A stretch of 64,000 nucleotides of DNA from JAGVSR01 sp963778225 (GTDB taxonomy: Bacteria; Pseudomonadota; Alphaproteobacteria; Rhizobiales; Hyphomicrobiaceae), in NCBI GenBank assembly GCA_963778225.1, contig CAVZTR010000001.1, forward strand, positions 1 to 64,000, written 5' to 3'. The notes below the pieces were generated by a model. That model was given only the letters and a program-made list of their open reading frames with translations, had not been told where the DNA came from and searched no databases. Each line of letters begins with the position of its first letter. Position 1 is the first letter of the stretch. Positions 25,640 to 34,966 of this stretch are shown one piece after another. Made by a program: the position numbers and the translations under genes.

Positions 25640-25723
25640 TCCAATGTTGGTCGAACTGACAAACGACACGGGGACACCGGTGGAACCGCTTTATGAGTTC
25701 GCCGGAGAAGAAGGGGAATTCCA

Positions 25724-26971
25724 ATGAGAACTCTGCGCGCGAGCCAGAGCTGCCGACTTGTAGTTATTGCGCTTTGCATGCTTTTGAGCGTCGTCGTCTC
25801 GGGGGGCGCTGACGCGGGTGGTGCCATCGAGACACCGCCGACATTGAAGGCAAGCGTCGTGCTGGGCGAAATGACCAAAGGCGTCAATTACGAGGTTGCG
25901 CCACTTGTCCGTAGCGACGGCTTTCTCGAAATCTTCACCGTTCAAAGTTCCGTCGGCACGTTCACCGTCAGCGGGCGGCAGCTGCTCAAACGGCGCATCA
26001 ATGAGCTGAATGCGATTGCAGCGCTCGACAAGCTGAGCAAGACCGACCTGTTCACACAATCACTTGTGAAATCGGCGGCGAGCCCGGTCAAATTCGGTAT
26101 GGACTTTCTACGTAACCCGTTTGGAACGGTCGATCAGACTGTTTCGGGCGTCACGGACGCGTTCGGAAAAATCGGCGCAGGCGCCGCAAATCCTGGCGGC
26201 GATCCGGATGGACTTGCAGCAAGCGCGATCGGCGTCAGCACGGCAAAACGCCAGCTTGCAGCGCAACTCAATGTTGACCCCTACACGGACTTCAAGCCGC
26301 TTTCGGATAAGCTCAACGATATCGCCACGACCATGGCGCTCGGCGGACTTGGACCAAAGGCTGCATTCTCGCTCATCGGCGGGGGCGTGGGTATGGCGCT
26401 CTCCTATTCGAGCACGGCCGATGGCGTTCGCGATCTCGTGCGTGACAAGACACCCGCCCAGCTCATTCAAATAAACACGCAACGGCTGCAAGCCATGGGT
26501 GTCGCCGACCGGACCGCGCACGCTTTCCTCGCCAACGAATTTTATACAATCACGGATCAAACCCGCCTGATCGAGGCGCTTCGGCAGCTCGGGAATGTCG
26601 ACAATCGGACCGTGTACGTCGAGCGAGCGGCAGACGTGAATGCACGTGATCTGGCCTTCTTCCTGGTGCGGCGGGCTGAAATGATTGCCGATTATCAAAA
26701 AGCCAACAGCGGAGCGATTACGAAGTTTGTTTCGGCGAACGGGTTTCCCGTCAATATTCTGGCCAATGGAGGCGCTATCATTATCGCTCCTATTGATCTG
26801 CTTGCATGGTCGCCAACGCCGCTGCAAGCTCTGGCCGCTGTCTCATCGGGACTGAGGGCGGATGGCAAAGATAGGACTGTCGAACTTCGCATCAGCGGGT
26901 CTGCCACGCCGAGTGCACGTCTCGCTCTGAAGGGGATGGGGTGGACTGTTTGGGAAGAGAAATCCAATTGA
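25724..26971 (+). CDS. Exported hypothetical protein of the patatin/MscS cluster
   Basis: The 415-residue protein has a signal peptide (about residues 1-33, ending GGADAG). The mature part includes a predicted beta-rich N-terminal region (VAPLVRSDGFLEIFTVQSSVGTFTVSGRQLL), a helical middle region, and a Gly-rich hydrophobic stretch (ALGGLGPKAAFSLIGGGVGMALSYSS). I know no named domain. The patatin-like lipoprotein starts 19 bases downstream, so co-expression and a shared envelope role are likely. A periplasmic location is inferred. Confidence 0.65.
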   Translation: MRTLRASQSCRLVVIALCMLLSVVVSGGADAGGAIETPPTLKASVVLGEMTKGVNYEVAPLVRSDGFLEIFTVQSSVGTFTVSGRQLLKRRINELNAIAALDKLSKTDLFTQSLVKSAASPVKFGMDFLRNPFGTVDQTVSGVTDAFGKIGAGAANPGGDPDGLAASAIGVSTAKRQLAAQLNVDPYTDFKPLSDKLNDIATTMALGGLGPKAAFSLIGGGVGMALSYSSTADGVRDLVRDKTPAQLIQINTQRLQAMGVADRTAHAFLANEFYTITDQTRLIEALRQLGNVDNRTVYVERAADVNARDLAFFLVRRAEMIADYQKANSGAITKFVSANGFPVNILANGGAIIIAPIDLLAWSPTPLQALAAVSSGLRADGKDRTVELRISGSATPSARLALKGMGWTVWEEKSN

Positions 26972-26990
26972 GCTCGGATCGTCGATCCTC

Positions 26991-28268
26991 ATGAGCAGAG
27001 CACAGGATCATCGCGGCGTCGCGCGCGGGCTGTCGTCGAGGACGGCTTTTGCAGCCGGTCTTCGCCAGCGGCTCTCGCGTGCGCTTGCCGCCGTGGTCTT
27101 GGCCGTGCTGGCGGCAGGATGTGCTGCCGACCTTGTTCCTCGCGCCGCCGTTCCGGCAGGTCTGGTCGAACAGGCCGCCGTCTCGGACATGCAGCACGTG
27201 AGATTTTGGGGCGACAGTAAGCCCGGGGCTTACAAGGATCTCACGCAGAAGCGCATCGATGCGGTCCGAAAGGCCTACGGGCCGAATGCTTCGAAGATCT
27301 CGCGGACAGGCAATATCCTCACGCTGTCAGGTGGGGGAAGTGACGGCGCGTACGGCGCAGGCCTGCTCGTCGGGTGGACGGAGCATGGCGACCGGCCGCA
27401 ATTCGATTTCGTCACCGGGATCAGCACCGGCGCGATGATGGCGCCGCTTGCGTTTCTCGGATCGAAATATGACGCTCAACTGAAAGAATCCTACACGACC
27501 CTCAGCACTGAGGACGTCGCGACGCCACAGGTGTTTGCTGCCGTGATCGGCGCGGCCGATAGTCTTGCAGACACGAAGCCGCTGCAGGGCCTGGTCGCAA
27601 AATACATGACGGCCGAGATGATGAAGGAGATCGCCGCCGAACATCATAAGGGCCGTGTCTTGATGATCGGCACCACAAATCTGGATGCACAGAGATCCGT
27701 CATCTGGGATATTGGCGCGATTTCGGCGAGCGGCCATCCTGGCTCGCTGGCGCTGATCCGCAAGATTATTCTGGCCTCCGCTGCCATACCGGGCGCATTT
27801 CCGCCGGTCGATATCAGCGTGACGGCCGACGGAAAGCAATTCCAGGAGATGCATGTCGATGGCGGAGTGACGCGGCAGGTGTTTCTTTATCCGCCTGGAT
27901 TTTCGCCGAAGGACGTCGACAAGGCGATCGGATGGAAGATGAAGCGGCGGCTCTTCATCGTGCGCAACACCAAGATCGATCCTGAATTCGCCGTCACCAA
28001 GGATCAGTTGATCCCGATCGCATCGCGCTCGATTTCAACGCTTATCAAGACGCAGGGTATCGGCGATCTCTATCAGATCTATTCAACGGCGAAGCGTGAC
28101 GGCGTCGATTACAACCTCGCCTATATCCCGCAAGACTTCGATGTGGTTTCGACCAGCGGGTTCGACAAAGCCTACATGAACGCGCTCTACCAACGCGGCT
28201 ACGAGATGGGACGGGCTGGATACGCGTGGCACAAGTATCCGCCTGGGCTCGATCCTAAGCAGGACTAG
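26991..28268 (+). CDS. Patatin-like phospholipase lipoprotein
   Basis: The 425-residue protein carries a lipobox (LAAGC, Cys44), a glycine-rich oxyanion loop SGGGSDGAYGAG (113-124), the nucleophile elbow GISTG (Ser145) and the catalytic Asp in DGG (Asp290). It should be a lipid-anchored Ser-Asp-dyad acyl hydrolase of the periplasmic face of the membrane. The first 25 residues before the hydrophobic segment are basic and may include an overlong start. The C-terminal domain (RDGVDYNLAYIPQDF and GRAGYAWHKYPPG) is shared with the broken paralogue at 159-1344. It sits between the secreted 415-residue protein and the MscS-type channel. Confidence 0.85.
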   Translation: MSRAQDHRGVARGLSSRTAFAAGLRQRLSRALAAVVLAVLAAGCAADLVPRAAVPAGLVEQAAVSDMQHVRFWGDSKPGAYKDLTQKRIDAVRKAYGPNASKISRTGNILTLSGGGSDGAYGAGLLVGWTEHGDRPQFDFVTGISTGAMMAPLAFLGSKYDAQLKESYTTLSTEDVATPQVFAAVIGAADSLADTKPLQGLVAKYMTAEMMKEIAAEHHKGRVLMIGTTNLDAQRSVIWDIGAISASGHPGSLALIRKIILASAAIPGAFPPVDISVTADGKQFQEMHVDGGVTRQVFLYPPGFSPKDVDKAIGWKMKRRLFIVRNTKIDPEFAVTKDQLIPIASRSISTLIKTQGIGDLYQIYSTAKRDGVDYNLAYIPQDFDVVSTSGFDKAYMNALYQRGYEMGRAGYAWHKYPPGLDPKQD

Positions 28269-28315
28269 TGAGGACGCCCGGGTAGGGGCGTGACCAGAGC
28301 AAGGACAGAACCGCG

Positions 28316-29996
28316 TTGCTTCAGCGTTATCTCCGTTACATCCTTTTTGTTTCATTTGCGCTCGCTTTTGCCGTGCCAGCGGCGGCCATCGATCGAAATC
28401 CGTTGCTTGCCGTCGATGCGTCGAGCCCGCGCGCCACGCTGCAAACGTTTCAAACCCTTGCAGCTGAGGTTGAAAACACGGTTATCGCCATGCGAGCCGC
28501 GCCGAGTGCGGCCTCGCAGGCGAAGATTTACCGGTTGATGCAGAAGCTCGGTTCGCTCTTGGACTTGAGCGATATTCCGCCAGCGTCGCGGCGCGATATG
28601 GGACGAGACGCCATCGTTTTTCTCGTCGACGTGCTGCGCCGAATTGAAGTGCCACCATTGGAGTCTATTCCTGGTGACGATCAATTCCCCGATGTGACCA
28701 AGCCGGCGAGTTGGACGATACCGGGCACAGAAATCACGATCAGCCGCGTGTTGTCCGGGCCCAAGGCCGGCAAATTTGTTTTCGATGCGGACACCGTGGC
28801 GCGCGCCGGCGAGTTCTATTCGCTTGTGAAAAACCTTCCGTTGAAGGTGCCCGCCCGCATTTCGAATTGGCGTATGGAACAACTCCAGCTGCATGGATGG
28901 ATGATACCGTCGAGCCTAGTCGAAGCGTTGCCGGCCGCACTCAAGGTTCCGGTGTTCGATACGCCAATCTGGAAGATACTTGCAACGGTTGTGCTCCTGA
29001 GCCTGATGGGGGTGCTCATCGCGATCTGGGGTCGCGTGACGAAGCCAAGTCCGGCGGCGCATTCGCCGAAGAGCTACCTGCAGCGCCTTCTGCTGCCGGC
29101 TGGTGTCCTTCTTGCGGTCTTTGCTGCATCCAGCATGAACGCTTTTCAAATCATCACGGTCGGCCGGGTTTCGAACGCCATCGATTTCGCGCTCGCAGTC
29201 GTGTGGTATGTCGCGGCTGCCTGGGCGGCATGGATGCTCATCTTCGTGATCATTGAGTCGATCATTGAATCCCCAACCATCCCCGATCAATCGCTCGACG
29301 CCAATCTTCTGAGGTTGCTCGGACGCGTCTTGGGCATTCTGTCGGTTGCCGGCATCGTGGGATACGGCGCGCAGGAGGTTGGGCTACCGGTGGTCGGCGT
29401 TATTGCCGGGCTTGGCGTCGGCGGCCTCGCAGTCGCTCTGGCAGCTCAAAGCAGTATCGAGAATCTGATTGGCGGCTTGAACCTTTACGCCGACCGGCCA
29501 ATCCGCGTGGGCGATTTTTGCGATTATGCCGGTATTCAGGGACATGTCGAACACATCGGACTGAGATCCACGCGCATTCGCGCGCTCGACCGGACCGTCA
29601 CTTCGGTGCCCAATTCGCTGCTGGCGAAGGTCCACATCACGAACTACGCGCTGCGCGATCAGATGCTGTTTCGACATACTCTGGATCTTGCGCTACGAAA
29701 CCACGACGGCGCAGTTACGCGATCTTGCAAATGCGATCACGGCCTATCTGGACGGCCATCCCAAGGTCGTCCGAAACGTCAGCCTGCCGCGTGTGCGCGT
29801 CATCGGATTTGGCGACTGGTCAATGAAGATGGAGATCTACGCGTATGTGAATGCAACGGAGCTGCCGGTGTTCTTGATCATTCAACAAGAACTGGCGATT
29901 GCGATCATCGATCTGGTGCGCCAGTCGGGCGCCGACTTCGCCTTTCCATCACAGACCGTCTATCTGACCAAGGATGCGCTTGCGTCGAGCGGTTAA
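28316..29996 (+). pseudogene. MscS-family mechanosensitive channel with a one-base frameshift
   Basis: The N-terminus has a signal peptide (residues about 1-21, ending AAA-ID) and a periplasmic domain of about 200 residues. Several membrane segments follow, then the MscS pore helix and beta domain: VIAGLGVGGLAVALAAQSSIENLIGGLNLYADRPIRVGDFC and VPNSLLAKVHITNYALRDQ. At GATCTTGCGC (about 29688) an extra base shifts the frame. Homology resumes in the next frame with RYETTTAQLRDLANAI and ends at 29996. The span is 3n+1, and removal of one base restores a protein of 559 residues. It could be a true mutation or a sequence error. It is the last gene of the envelope cluster. Confidence 0.85.
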
Positions 29997-30277
29997 TTGG
30001 GCGTGAACCATCGGAGACGTTTACGTCATAACGCATTGCCCGGCGAGGCATGGTCTCAGTGGTTCGCTGTCATCAAGAATTGCGGCGCGCGATGGTTAGC
30101 GGGTTTTTAACGCGCTTTTCGTTGGCATTTGAAGAAAGAGCCCCGCGAATTGCGCGAACTGTACTTGTTCGCTTTTAGCATTGAAACGGTCTTCATCGTG
30201 CATTCGACTTCGGTGTCGGTTATACGAACGCTCGCGCCGGTTGCGTTTTCGCCGGCCCAGCGTGAGCGAGTGGTGTG

Positions 30278-30418
30278 ATGAATATTGAGATTGTCGAAAT
30301 TATTGCGGTGACGTTTGCCATCTGGATCATTGCGGCACTGTTCGTGGCTGCGCGCGCCAGGAAACGCCGAGAAGCTGAAGCAGCAGCGCACAAGCGCTTT
30401 GATGGTGTTTGGTACTGA
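30278..30418 (+). CDS. Tiny single-span membrane protein
   Basis: The 46-residue product has one hydrophobic helix (VEIIAVTFAIWIIAALFVAARA) followed by a basic, Ala/Glu-rich tail (RKRREAEAAAHKRF). The positive-inside pattern puts the tail in the cytoplasm. The ATG follows a GTG-rich leader with a weak ribosome-binding site. A second protein of the same build follows at 30505, so the pair may work together. The function is unknown. Confidence 0.45.
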   Translation: MNIEIVEIIAVTFAIWIIAALFVAARARKRREAEAAAHKRFDGVWY

Positions 30419-30504
30419 CGAGAAGGCCCCGTCTTTTCCGGACGAGAGAGCGAACGTAATCAGCAGAAGAAACCGAAGCACAAGTCAGTCCGTCGGGCGC
30501 GTCA

Positions 30505-30624
30505 ATGACCACTGCCGTCATACTGTTGGCGCTGCTGTTCTGGATTGCGGTGTGCTGGGTTCAGTTTCGCTATACGGCTAGCCGTCGGCGGGCCGCCAAG
30601 TCCTCGCGTCGCAACCCCCGCTGA
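30505..30624 (+). CDS. Tiny single-span membrane protein
   Basis: The 39-residue product begins MTTAVILLALLFWIAVCWVQF, a single hydrophobic helix, and ends in an Arg/Lys-rich tail (SRRRAAKSSRRNPR). It has the same layout as the 30278-30418 product, with 86 bases between them. The function is unknown, and a ribosome-binding site is not evident. Confidence 0.4.
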   Translation: MTTAVILLALLFWIAVCWVQFRYTASRRRAAKSSRRNPR

Positions 30625-30690
30625 CCGGATGTTGCCCAATGACGTGTTATGCTCAGCTTCAACGTTCAGCTTGCGAGACTGTCGGATGCC

Positions 30691-30733
30691 GAAATAAAAC
30701 CCTGAGCATCGCCGGCCGCGACGCTCAGGGTTC
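30691..30733 (-). terminator. Rho-independent terminator for the small lipoprotein
   Basis: On the minus strand AACCCTGAGC pairs with GCTCAGGGTT around a G+C-rich 15-base loop and is followed by TTTATTTC. It lies 35 bases after the stop of the gene at 30766-30894. Confidence 0.8.
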
Positions 30734-30765
30734 TGGGACAGTACAGGTCTTGATCGTCGCGATGA

Positions 30766-30894
30766 TTAGCGAGCGGTCTGCTCAACAGCAGGTGCGCCAC
30801 CAAGCTTCATCGGTTCCGGCGCAGCTTCTTCCCGGCGGCAAGCGCCGAGAGCGACTGCACCTACGACCAAAGCGAGAGCAATTACATTCTTCAT
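30766..30894 (-). CDS. Small lipoprotein
   Basis: The 42-residue product begins MKNVIALALVVGAVALGACRR, with a lipobox (ALGAC, Cys19). A short polar tail (REEAAPEPMKLGGAPAVEQ) follows, so the mature lipopeptide has only about 24 residues. AGGGGAA lies 6 bases before the ATG at 30894, and a proper terminator follows, which makes it a well-supported small gene. It resembles entericidin-like or other tiny envelope lipoproteins in size only; no family is assigned. Confidence 0.65.
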   Translation of the reverse strand: MKNVIALALVVGAVALGACRREEAAPEPMKLGGAPAVEQTAR

Positions 30895-31257
30895 GATATT
30901 TCCCCTGTGGAATCGTTGCTTGCAGGTTGAATTTAGCTCGATCGCCCGACCGAAACCATGTAGCGCCGCAACAAAGGCGCGATTCGCGAAATGCCGATGC
31001 TGAAGGGACACAGTTGCGTTGATGCGCACGTCTGATCCGTCGAGACTGCTTTGAGCATAAGTAAGAACGTTGGGGTTGCTGCCCTTCAGGCCGACCTTTG
31101 ATCGCTATCGGCGAGGCCGAGTATTGGCTTGTCGGTAGGAGATGTTTGCAAATCACTGTATTTTCGAGCTGGGTTTGCGCTCCTTACCGTGCGCCTGACT
31201 ATCGGTGCTCGGACGCGCAATTTTTATGTGCCGCGTTGTCTCGATGGAGAACAACTA
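30895..31257. other. Divergent intergenic region
   Basis: The 360 bases between the small lipoprotein and the GlsB-like gene contain no convincing gene. I found no clear palindrome or RNA element. Confidence 0.4.
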
Positions 31258-31506
31258 ATGGCTATCGAATCTTTGCTTATTTGGCTCGTCATTGGCGCAA
31301 TTGCTGGCTGGCTCGCCGGTCAGATCATGAAGGGCAGTGGCTTCGGTCTTGTGGGTGACATCGTCATCGGCATTGTTGGTGCTGTTGTCGGCGGCTGGCT
31401 TTTGCCACGCATTGGCGTTTTCGTTCTCGGCGGCATGATGGGTGAGATTCTGAGCGCCGTGATCGGGGCCTGTGTGGTCCTCTTTTTGGTGCGCCTCTTC
31501 AAATAG
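31258..31506 (+). CDS. GlsB/YeaQ/YmgE family stress membrane protein
   Basis: The 82-residue protein has three hydrophobic segments with the family pattern WLVIGAIAGWLAGQIMKGSGFGLVGDIVIG, GAVVGGWLLP and a C-terminal LFLVRLFK. Members are transglycosylase-associated-type small inner-membrane proteins induced by stress; the biochemical role is unknown. GGAGA lies 7 bases before the ATG at 31258. It appears monocistronic. Confidence 0.88.
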   Translation: MAIESLLIWLVIGAIAGWLAGQIMKGSGFGLVGDIVIGIVGAVVGGWLLPRIGVFVLGGMMGEILSAVIGACVVLFLVRLFK

Positions 31507-31576
31507 CGGGCGAAGCGCCGGTTGGACGCTCCGCTCGCATTCGGCCCGTGGCGGTCGTTGTCACGGGAACGATGGA

Positions 31577-34039
31577 TCACTGGCGGCTTCGCGTGCGGAG
31601 GGAAGCCAGGAGCTGGGCCACCTGCGGATTCGTAGGCTCGAGCTGAGCCAGGAGTTCGGCCCGTTCCAGTCCGGCCGTGACCAATCCTGCCTCGATGTCA
31701 TACGTAATCATCGCCAGAAGCAGGTCACGATCGTACGGGTGACGCGCGAGCGCCTCTTTCAGAGTGGCCGCGGCTTCTGCTTTCTTACCCGTATCGTGCA
31801 GGGCCACAGCGTAGACATAGCTGAACCGCGTGTCTTCCGGCGTCAGACTGGCAGCCTGCGCCAGGTAGTTCATGGCTTCGGACGTGCGCTTCTGGCGAAT
31901 GAGAGACAGACCCAGTGCATGAGCAATTGCCCCGGACCTGGGATTGTCCGCAAAACCTTTGCGCAAGACATCCTCGGAAGCGCGCTCATCTCCTGCCATG
32001 CGCTCGATGTCAGCCAACGCGACGCTGGCGCCGGCGAAGCTTCGATCTAAGTCGAGTGCTTTGCGAAAGGCAGCGCGTGCTTCGTTCAGGTTTCCTTGAT
32101 CGCGATAGAGATTGCCGAGGTTTGCATGCGCCTCGGGTCGTTCGGCATTGAAAAGTTGTGCGTCGACGTACTCGGCCAGCGCTTTGGTGAAGGCGGCGCG
32201 ATCATCGTCACTCAGACCGGCTTCGGGTTCGCCCGCAAGTGCTCGAGCCGCACCCATTCGGACCAGACGTGACTTGTCACGGAGCATCGTCGGTAAATGG
32301 GTTAGGCGCGTTGCCGGATCTGCGCCGGCGATGATAGCGACAGCGGACGTGCGAACCGCGGGATCGTCGATGGCCAAAGCTTTGGCGGCGATGTCCACGG
32401 CTTCCGGCGATGGAAAGTCGGCCAGCCGGGTTAGTGCACTCGCACGGGCTATACCGGAAGCATTGTCGCCTGCTGCAAGTTTGAACAAGGCGCTTTGGGC
32501 TCCTGGGGCCCTCCTGTCTGCAAGGTCGAACGCCTCGGCGAAGTCCTGGAACCCAGGCTTGGACGAGGGGTACCAAGCTTTGACAGCATCCTGTGCCCAA
32601 CCGGAGGACTTGTCCGTATGGCACTTGTTGCAGGCGTTTGGCGTGCCGATGAGGACAGATCGGTCGGGCCGAGGAATGCGCATCGAATGGTCGTGTCGCG
32701 CATCAACGCCCATGTAAGTTGTCGTCGGCATATGGCAAGACGCGCACTGAGCACCCGCACTGCCCGACGGATGATGATGATGGTCCGCGCTATCGAACCT
32801 CTCCGCTGCGTGGCACTGCGCGCATACAGCGTTTCCCGATTTGTGAAGTTTTCCCGAATGCGGATTGTGGCAGTCAGAGCATGTCACGCCGGCAGCGTGC
32901 ATCTTGCTCTGGACGAAAGAACCGTAGTTGAAGACCTCGTCGTGCTGCTGCCCGTCGGCATGGTAGAGCCCCCGGTCGAGGGTTGAGGGCTGGAAGGCAT
33001 CGAAGAGTTGGCCGAGGGTTGTTGCATCGGATGAGAACTGCTGCCGCCGAGCATGGCAGCCTGCACAGACCTCGATCTCCTTGGCGGACGTGCGGGGAAC
33101 GGACCGGGATGCTTGACCTTGCGGGTGCATTGGCCAGCTTACGTTGCGGCGTTCGTCCAGTGTCAGCCTGAAACCTTTCGTTGGCGACGCGGCATTGCCG
33201 CCGCCGGGTGTCTCTGCCCATGCCAGATGACCGGATGCGGGCCCGTGGCAAGCTTCGCAGCCGACGCTGATCTCAGACCATGTGGTCTGGAAGGTCTTGT
33301 TCTCTGCATTGTAATTCTTTTGCAGATTGGTCGAGTGGCACCAGGCGCATTGGTAGTTCCAGTTCTGGTCAATTCCAGTCCAATGCAGTGGATCGCCGGG
33401 CTTCAGGGTCTGGTCCGGGTAAAGGTGATACCAGCGTTGTCCGCCATCCTCTTTCGACCGAGAGTCCCAGGCAATCCCCAGGGCTTGATAGCGCCCGCCC
33501 GGCAAGGCGATCAGATATTGCTGGAGAGGGAAAAGGCCGAAGGTGTAGCGGATCTCAAAATCAGCGAGTTTGCCGTCAGGACCGTGCGTGCGGACCCAGA
33601 ACTTGCCATCTCTCTTGAAGAACGTGCTTTCGAAACCGTCCTTGGTGAAGGTCGCTCCGGTGAAATCCCCCAGGACCGTTTCATCGACAGCCACTTGCAT
33701 CGCGGCGTGATGCTGGGAACTCTTCCAGTCGGCATATTCCTTCGTGTGGCAAGACGAGCAGGCTTGCGACCCCACAAATCTTAACTCTTCTGTCGTCGAT
33801 TGAGGCTGCCCTTCCGCGCTGCCGGCTGCCATGGCGACAGCTGCCAGAAACTGGGCGCTGACCAGTAGGAGCGCCAACTGAAGTAGTCCGTCGGAAGTCG
33901 CGCCCGCCCAGAAATCGTGAGCGGCGGCAACGAGGCGACCGACACGCTTCGTGTGTCTCTTTCTGAAAAATATCGTCAAATCACTGCGCTCATATGAATT
34001 GCGGAACTCCTGGACCGGCAGTTCGGCAGTATAGCTCAT
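31577..34039 (-). CDS. Octaheme cytochrome c with TPR repeats
   Basis: The roughly 820-residue exported protein has one hydrophobic segment near residues 52-72. Eight CxxCH heme sites follow in order: CSSCH, CAWCH, CEACH, CAGCH, CSDCH, CAQCH, CASCH and CNKCH. The C-terminal 300 residues hold HEAT-like and then TPR repeats (HANLGNLYRDQGNLNEARAAF and similar). The layout matches the multiheme cytochrome/TPR proteins related to cytochrome c554 and nitrite-reductase families. Its substrate is unknown. The anchor preceded by a 50-residue Arg-rich leader is odd, so the true start may lie further in. A periplasmic electron-transfer role is inferred. A monoheme cytochrome gene lies close by on the other strand. 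Confidence 0.82.
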   Translation of the reverse strand: MSYTAELPVQEFRNSYERSDLTIFFRKRHTKRVGRLVAAAHDFWAGATSDGLLQLALLLVSAQFLAAVAMAAGSAEGQPQSTTEELRFVGSQACSSCHTKEYADWKSSQHHAAMQVAVDETVLGDFTGATFTKDGFESTFFKRDGKFWVRTHGPDGKLADFEIRYTFGLFPLQQYLIALPGGRYQALGIAWDSRSKEDGGQRWYHLYPDQTLKPGDPLHWTGIDQNWNYQCAWCHSTNLQKNYNAENKTFQTTWSEISVGCEACHGPASGHLAWAETPGGGNAASPTKGFRLTLDERRNVSWPMHPQGQASRSVPRTSAKEIEVCAGCHARRQQFSSDATTLGQLFDAFQPSTLDRGLYHADGQQHDEVFNYGSFVQSKMHAAGVTCSDCHNPHSGKLHKSGNAVCAQCHAAERFDSADHHHHPSGSAGAQCASCHMPTTTYMGVDARHDHSMRIPRPDRSVLIGTPNACNKCHTDKSSGWAQDAVKAWYPSSKPGFQDFAEAFDLADRRAPGAQSALFKLAAGDNASGIARASALTRLADFPSPEAVDIAAKALAIDDPAVRTSAVAIIAGADPATRLTHLPTMLRDKSRLVRMGAARALAGEPEAGLSDDDRAAFTKALAEYVDAQLFNAERPEAHANLGNLYRDQGNLNEARAAFRKALDLDRSFAGASVALADIERMAGDERASEDVLRKGFADNPRSGAIAHALGLSLIRQKRTSEAMNYLAQAASLTPEDTRFSYVYAVALHDTGKKAEAAATLKEALARHPYDRDLLLAMITYDIEAGLVTAGLERAELLAQLEPTNPQVAQLLASLRTRSRQ

Positions 34040-34215
34040 TTCTGCCGAGCGGACGTATTGCTGATGTTGTTTTTTGTCGGGGCTCGTCAGGACTTCGGTT
34101 GCGGCCGTGCATGCCAATTGGAACGGGCACACAACTTTTGTTCCTGATCAAGTGAATGGGTCCGGGCGCGATGTATTTGTATTCAATATTGAATGGCCCT
34201 GGAGAATTGCCGACG

Positions 34216-34485
34216 ATGAATCGTTTTCAGGTGTGTGTGACGCGCACATATTCGGACGGAGCGTATGCCTCATACGCCACGAGTGAAACTTGGCGCAAGG
34301 ACATCGACGCGTTGGACGATGGCTTCTTCAAATACCTTGTTTTGGAACTTGCAGGCGGGGAAGACTGGCTCGAAGCCATCATGCGAGCAGAGATTTCCTT
34401 GTATGAGTTAGAGCAGGTTTCGGCAGCTTTGCGCGCGACCTATCTGCAGGAGACGAGGGAGGACGCCAACGTCACTTCGACTTAG
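34216..34485 (+). CDS. Hypothetical protein
   Basis: The 89-residue soluble protein begins MNRFQVCVTRTYSDGAYASY, followed by an acidic helical C-terminal half (LDDGFFKYLVLELAGGEDWLEAIMRAEISLYELEQ). The ATG at 34216 has GGAGAA about 10 bases before it; the frame is open 20 codons further. It lies 38 bases before the monoheme cytochrome gene, so the two may be co-transcribed. I recognise no family. Confidence 0.5.
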   Translation: MNRFQVCVTRTYSDGAYASYATSETWRKDIDALDDGFFKYLVLELAGGEDWLEAIMRAEISLYELEQVSAALRATYLQETREDANVTST

Positions 34486-34523
34486 GTTTGGGATGTCATC
34501 GCGAAGATGCTGTCGGGAGGACG

Positions 34524-34865
34524 ATGATGATGAGACGATGCGAGAAGATTTCGCTTGTGACGCTTATGCTGCCGCTTTGGTCATTTCCCGCCCTGGCTCA
34601 ATCGGTCGTCTCTGACCCGGGAAGGGGCAGGGACTTGGCTGAAAGCCTCTGTTCGACATGTCACGTCGTGGACGCGAGCCCGGGGAACGTCGCCAAGTCG
34701 GACATTTCCAGCTTCTACTCGATAGCAAACCGACCCGATCAATCGCAGGAACGGTTGGCGGGGTCGATCATCTTTCCGCATCCTGCAATGCCGAAAGTCT
34801 CTTTCACCAACACCGAACTTCGAGACGTGATCGCCTACATCATGTCGCTAAGGGTCACGAAGTAG
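34524..34865 (+). CDS. Small monoheme cytochrome c
   Basis: The 113-residue protein has a signal peptide (about residues 1-25, ending ALA-QS), a single heme site CSTCH (in AESLCSTCHVVD), and a distal Met candidate in PHPAMPKVSFTN. It ends with LRDVIAYIMSLR, the closing helix of class I cytochromes c. GGGAGG precedes three successive ATG codons (34524-34532); any of them may start translation. As a periplasmic electron carrier it is a plausible partner of the octaheme cytochrome encoded next door on the opposite strand. Confidence 0.85.
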   Translation: MMMRRCEKISLVTLMLPLWSFPALAQSVVSDPGRGRDLAESLCSTCHVVDASPGNVAKSDISSFYSIANRPDQSQERLAGSIIFPHPAMPKVSFTNTELRDVIAYIMSLRVTK

Positions 34866-34966
34866 CCGGTGGTGCATCGCGGTCGTGCGTGCTTTTGATG
34901 GCCGATTGACAATGCAGTGAAGGCGTATGAGGCTCGCTCCGATCAGCAGCAACCCAGGAGAAGCGG

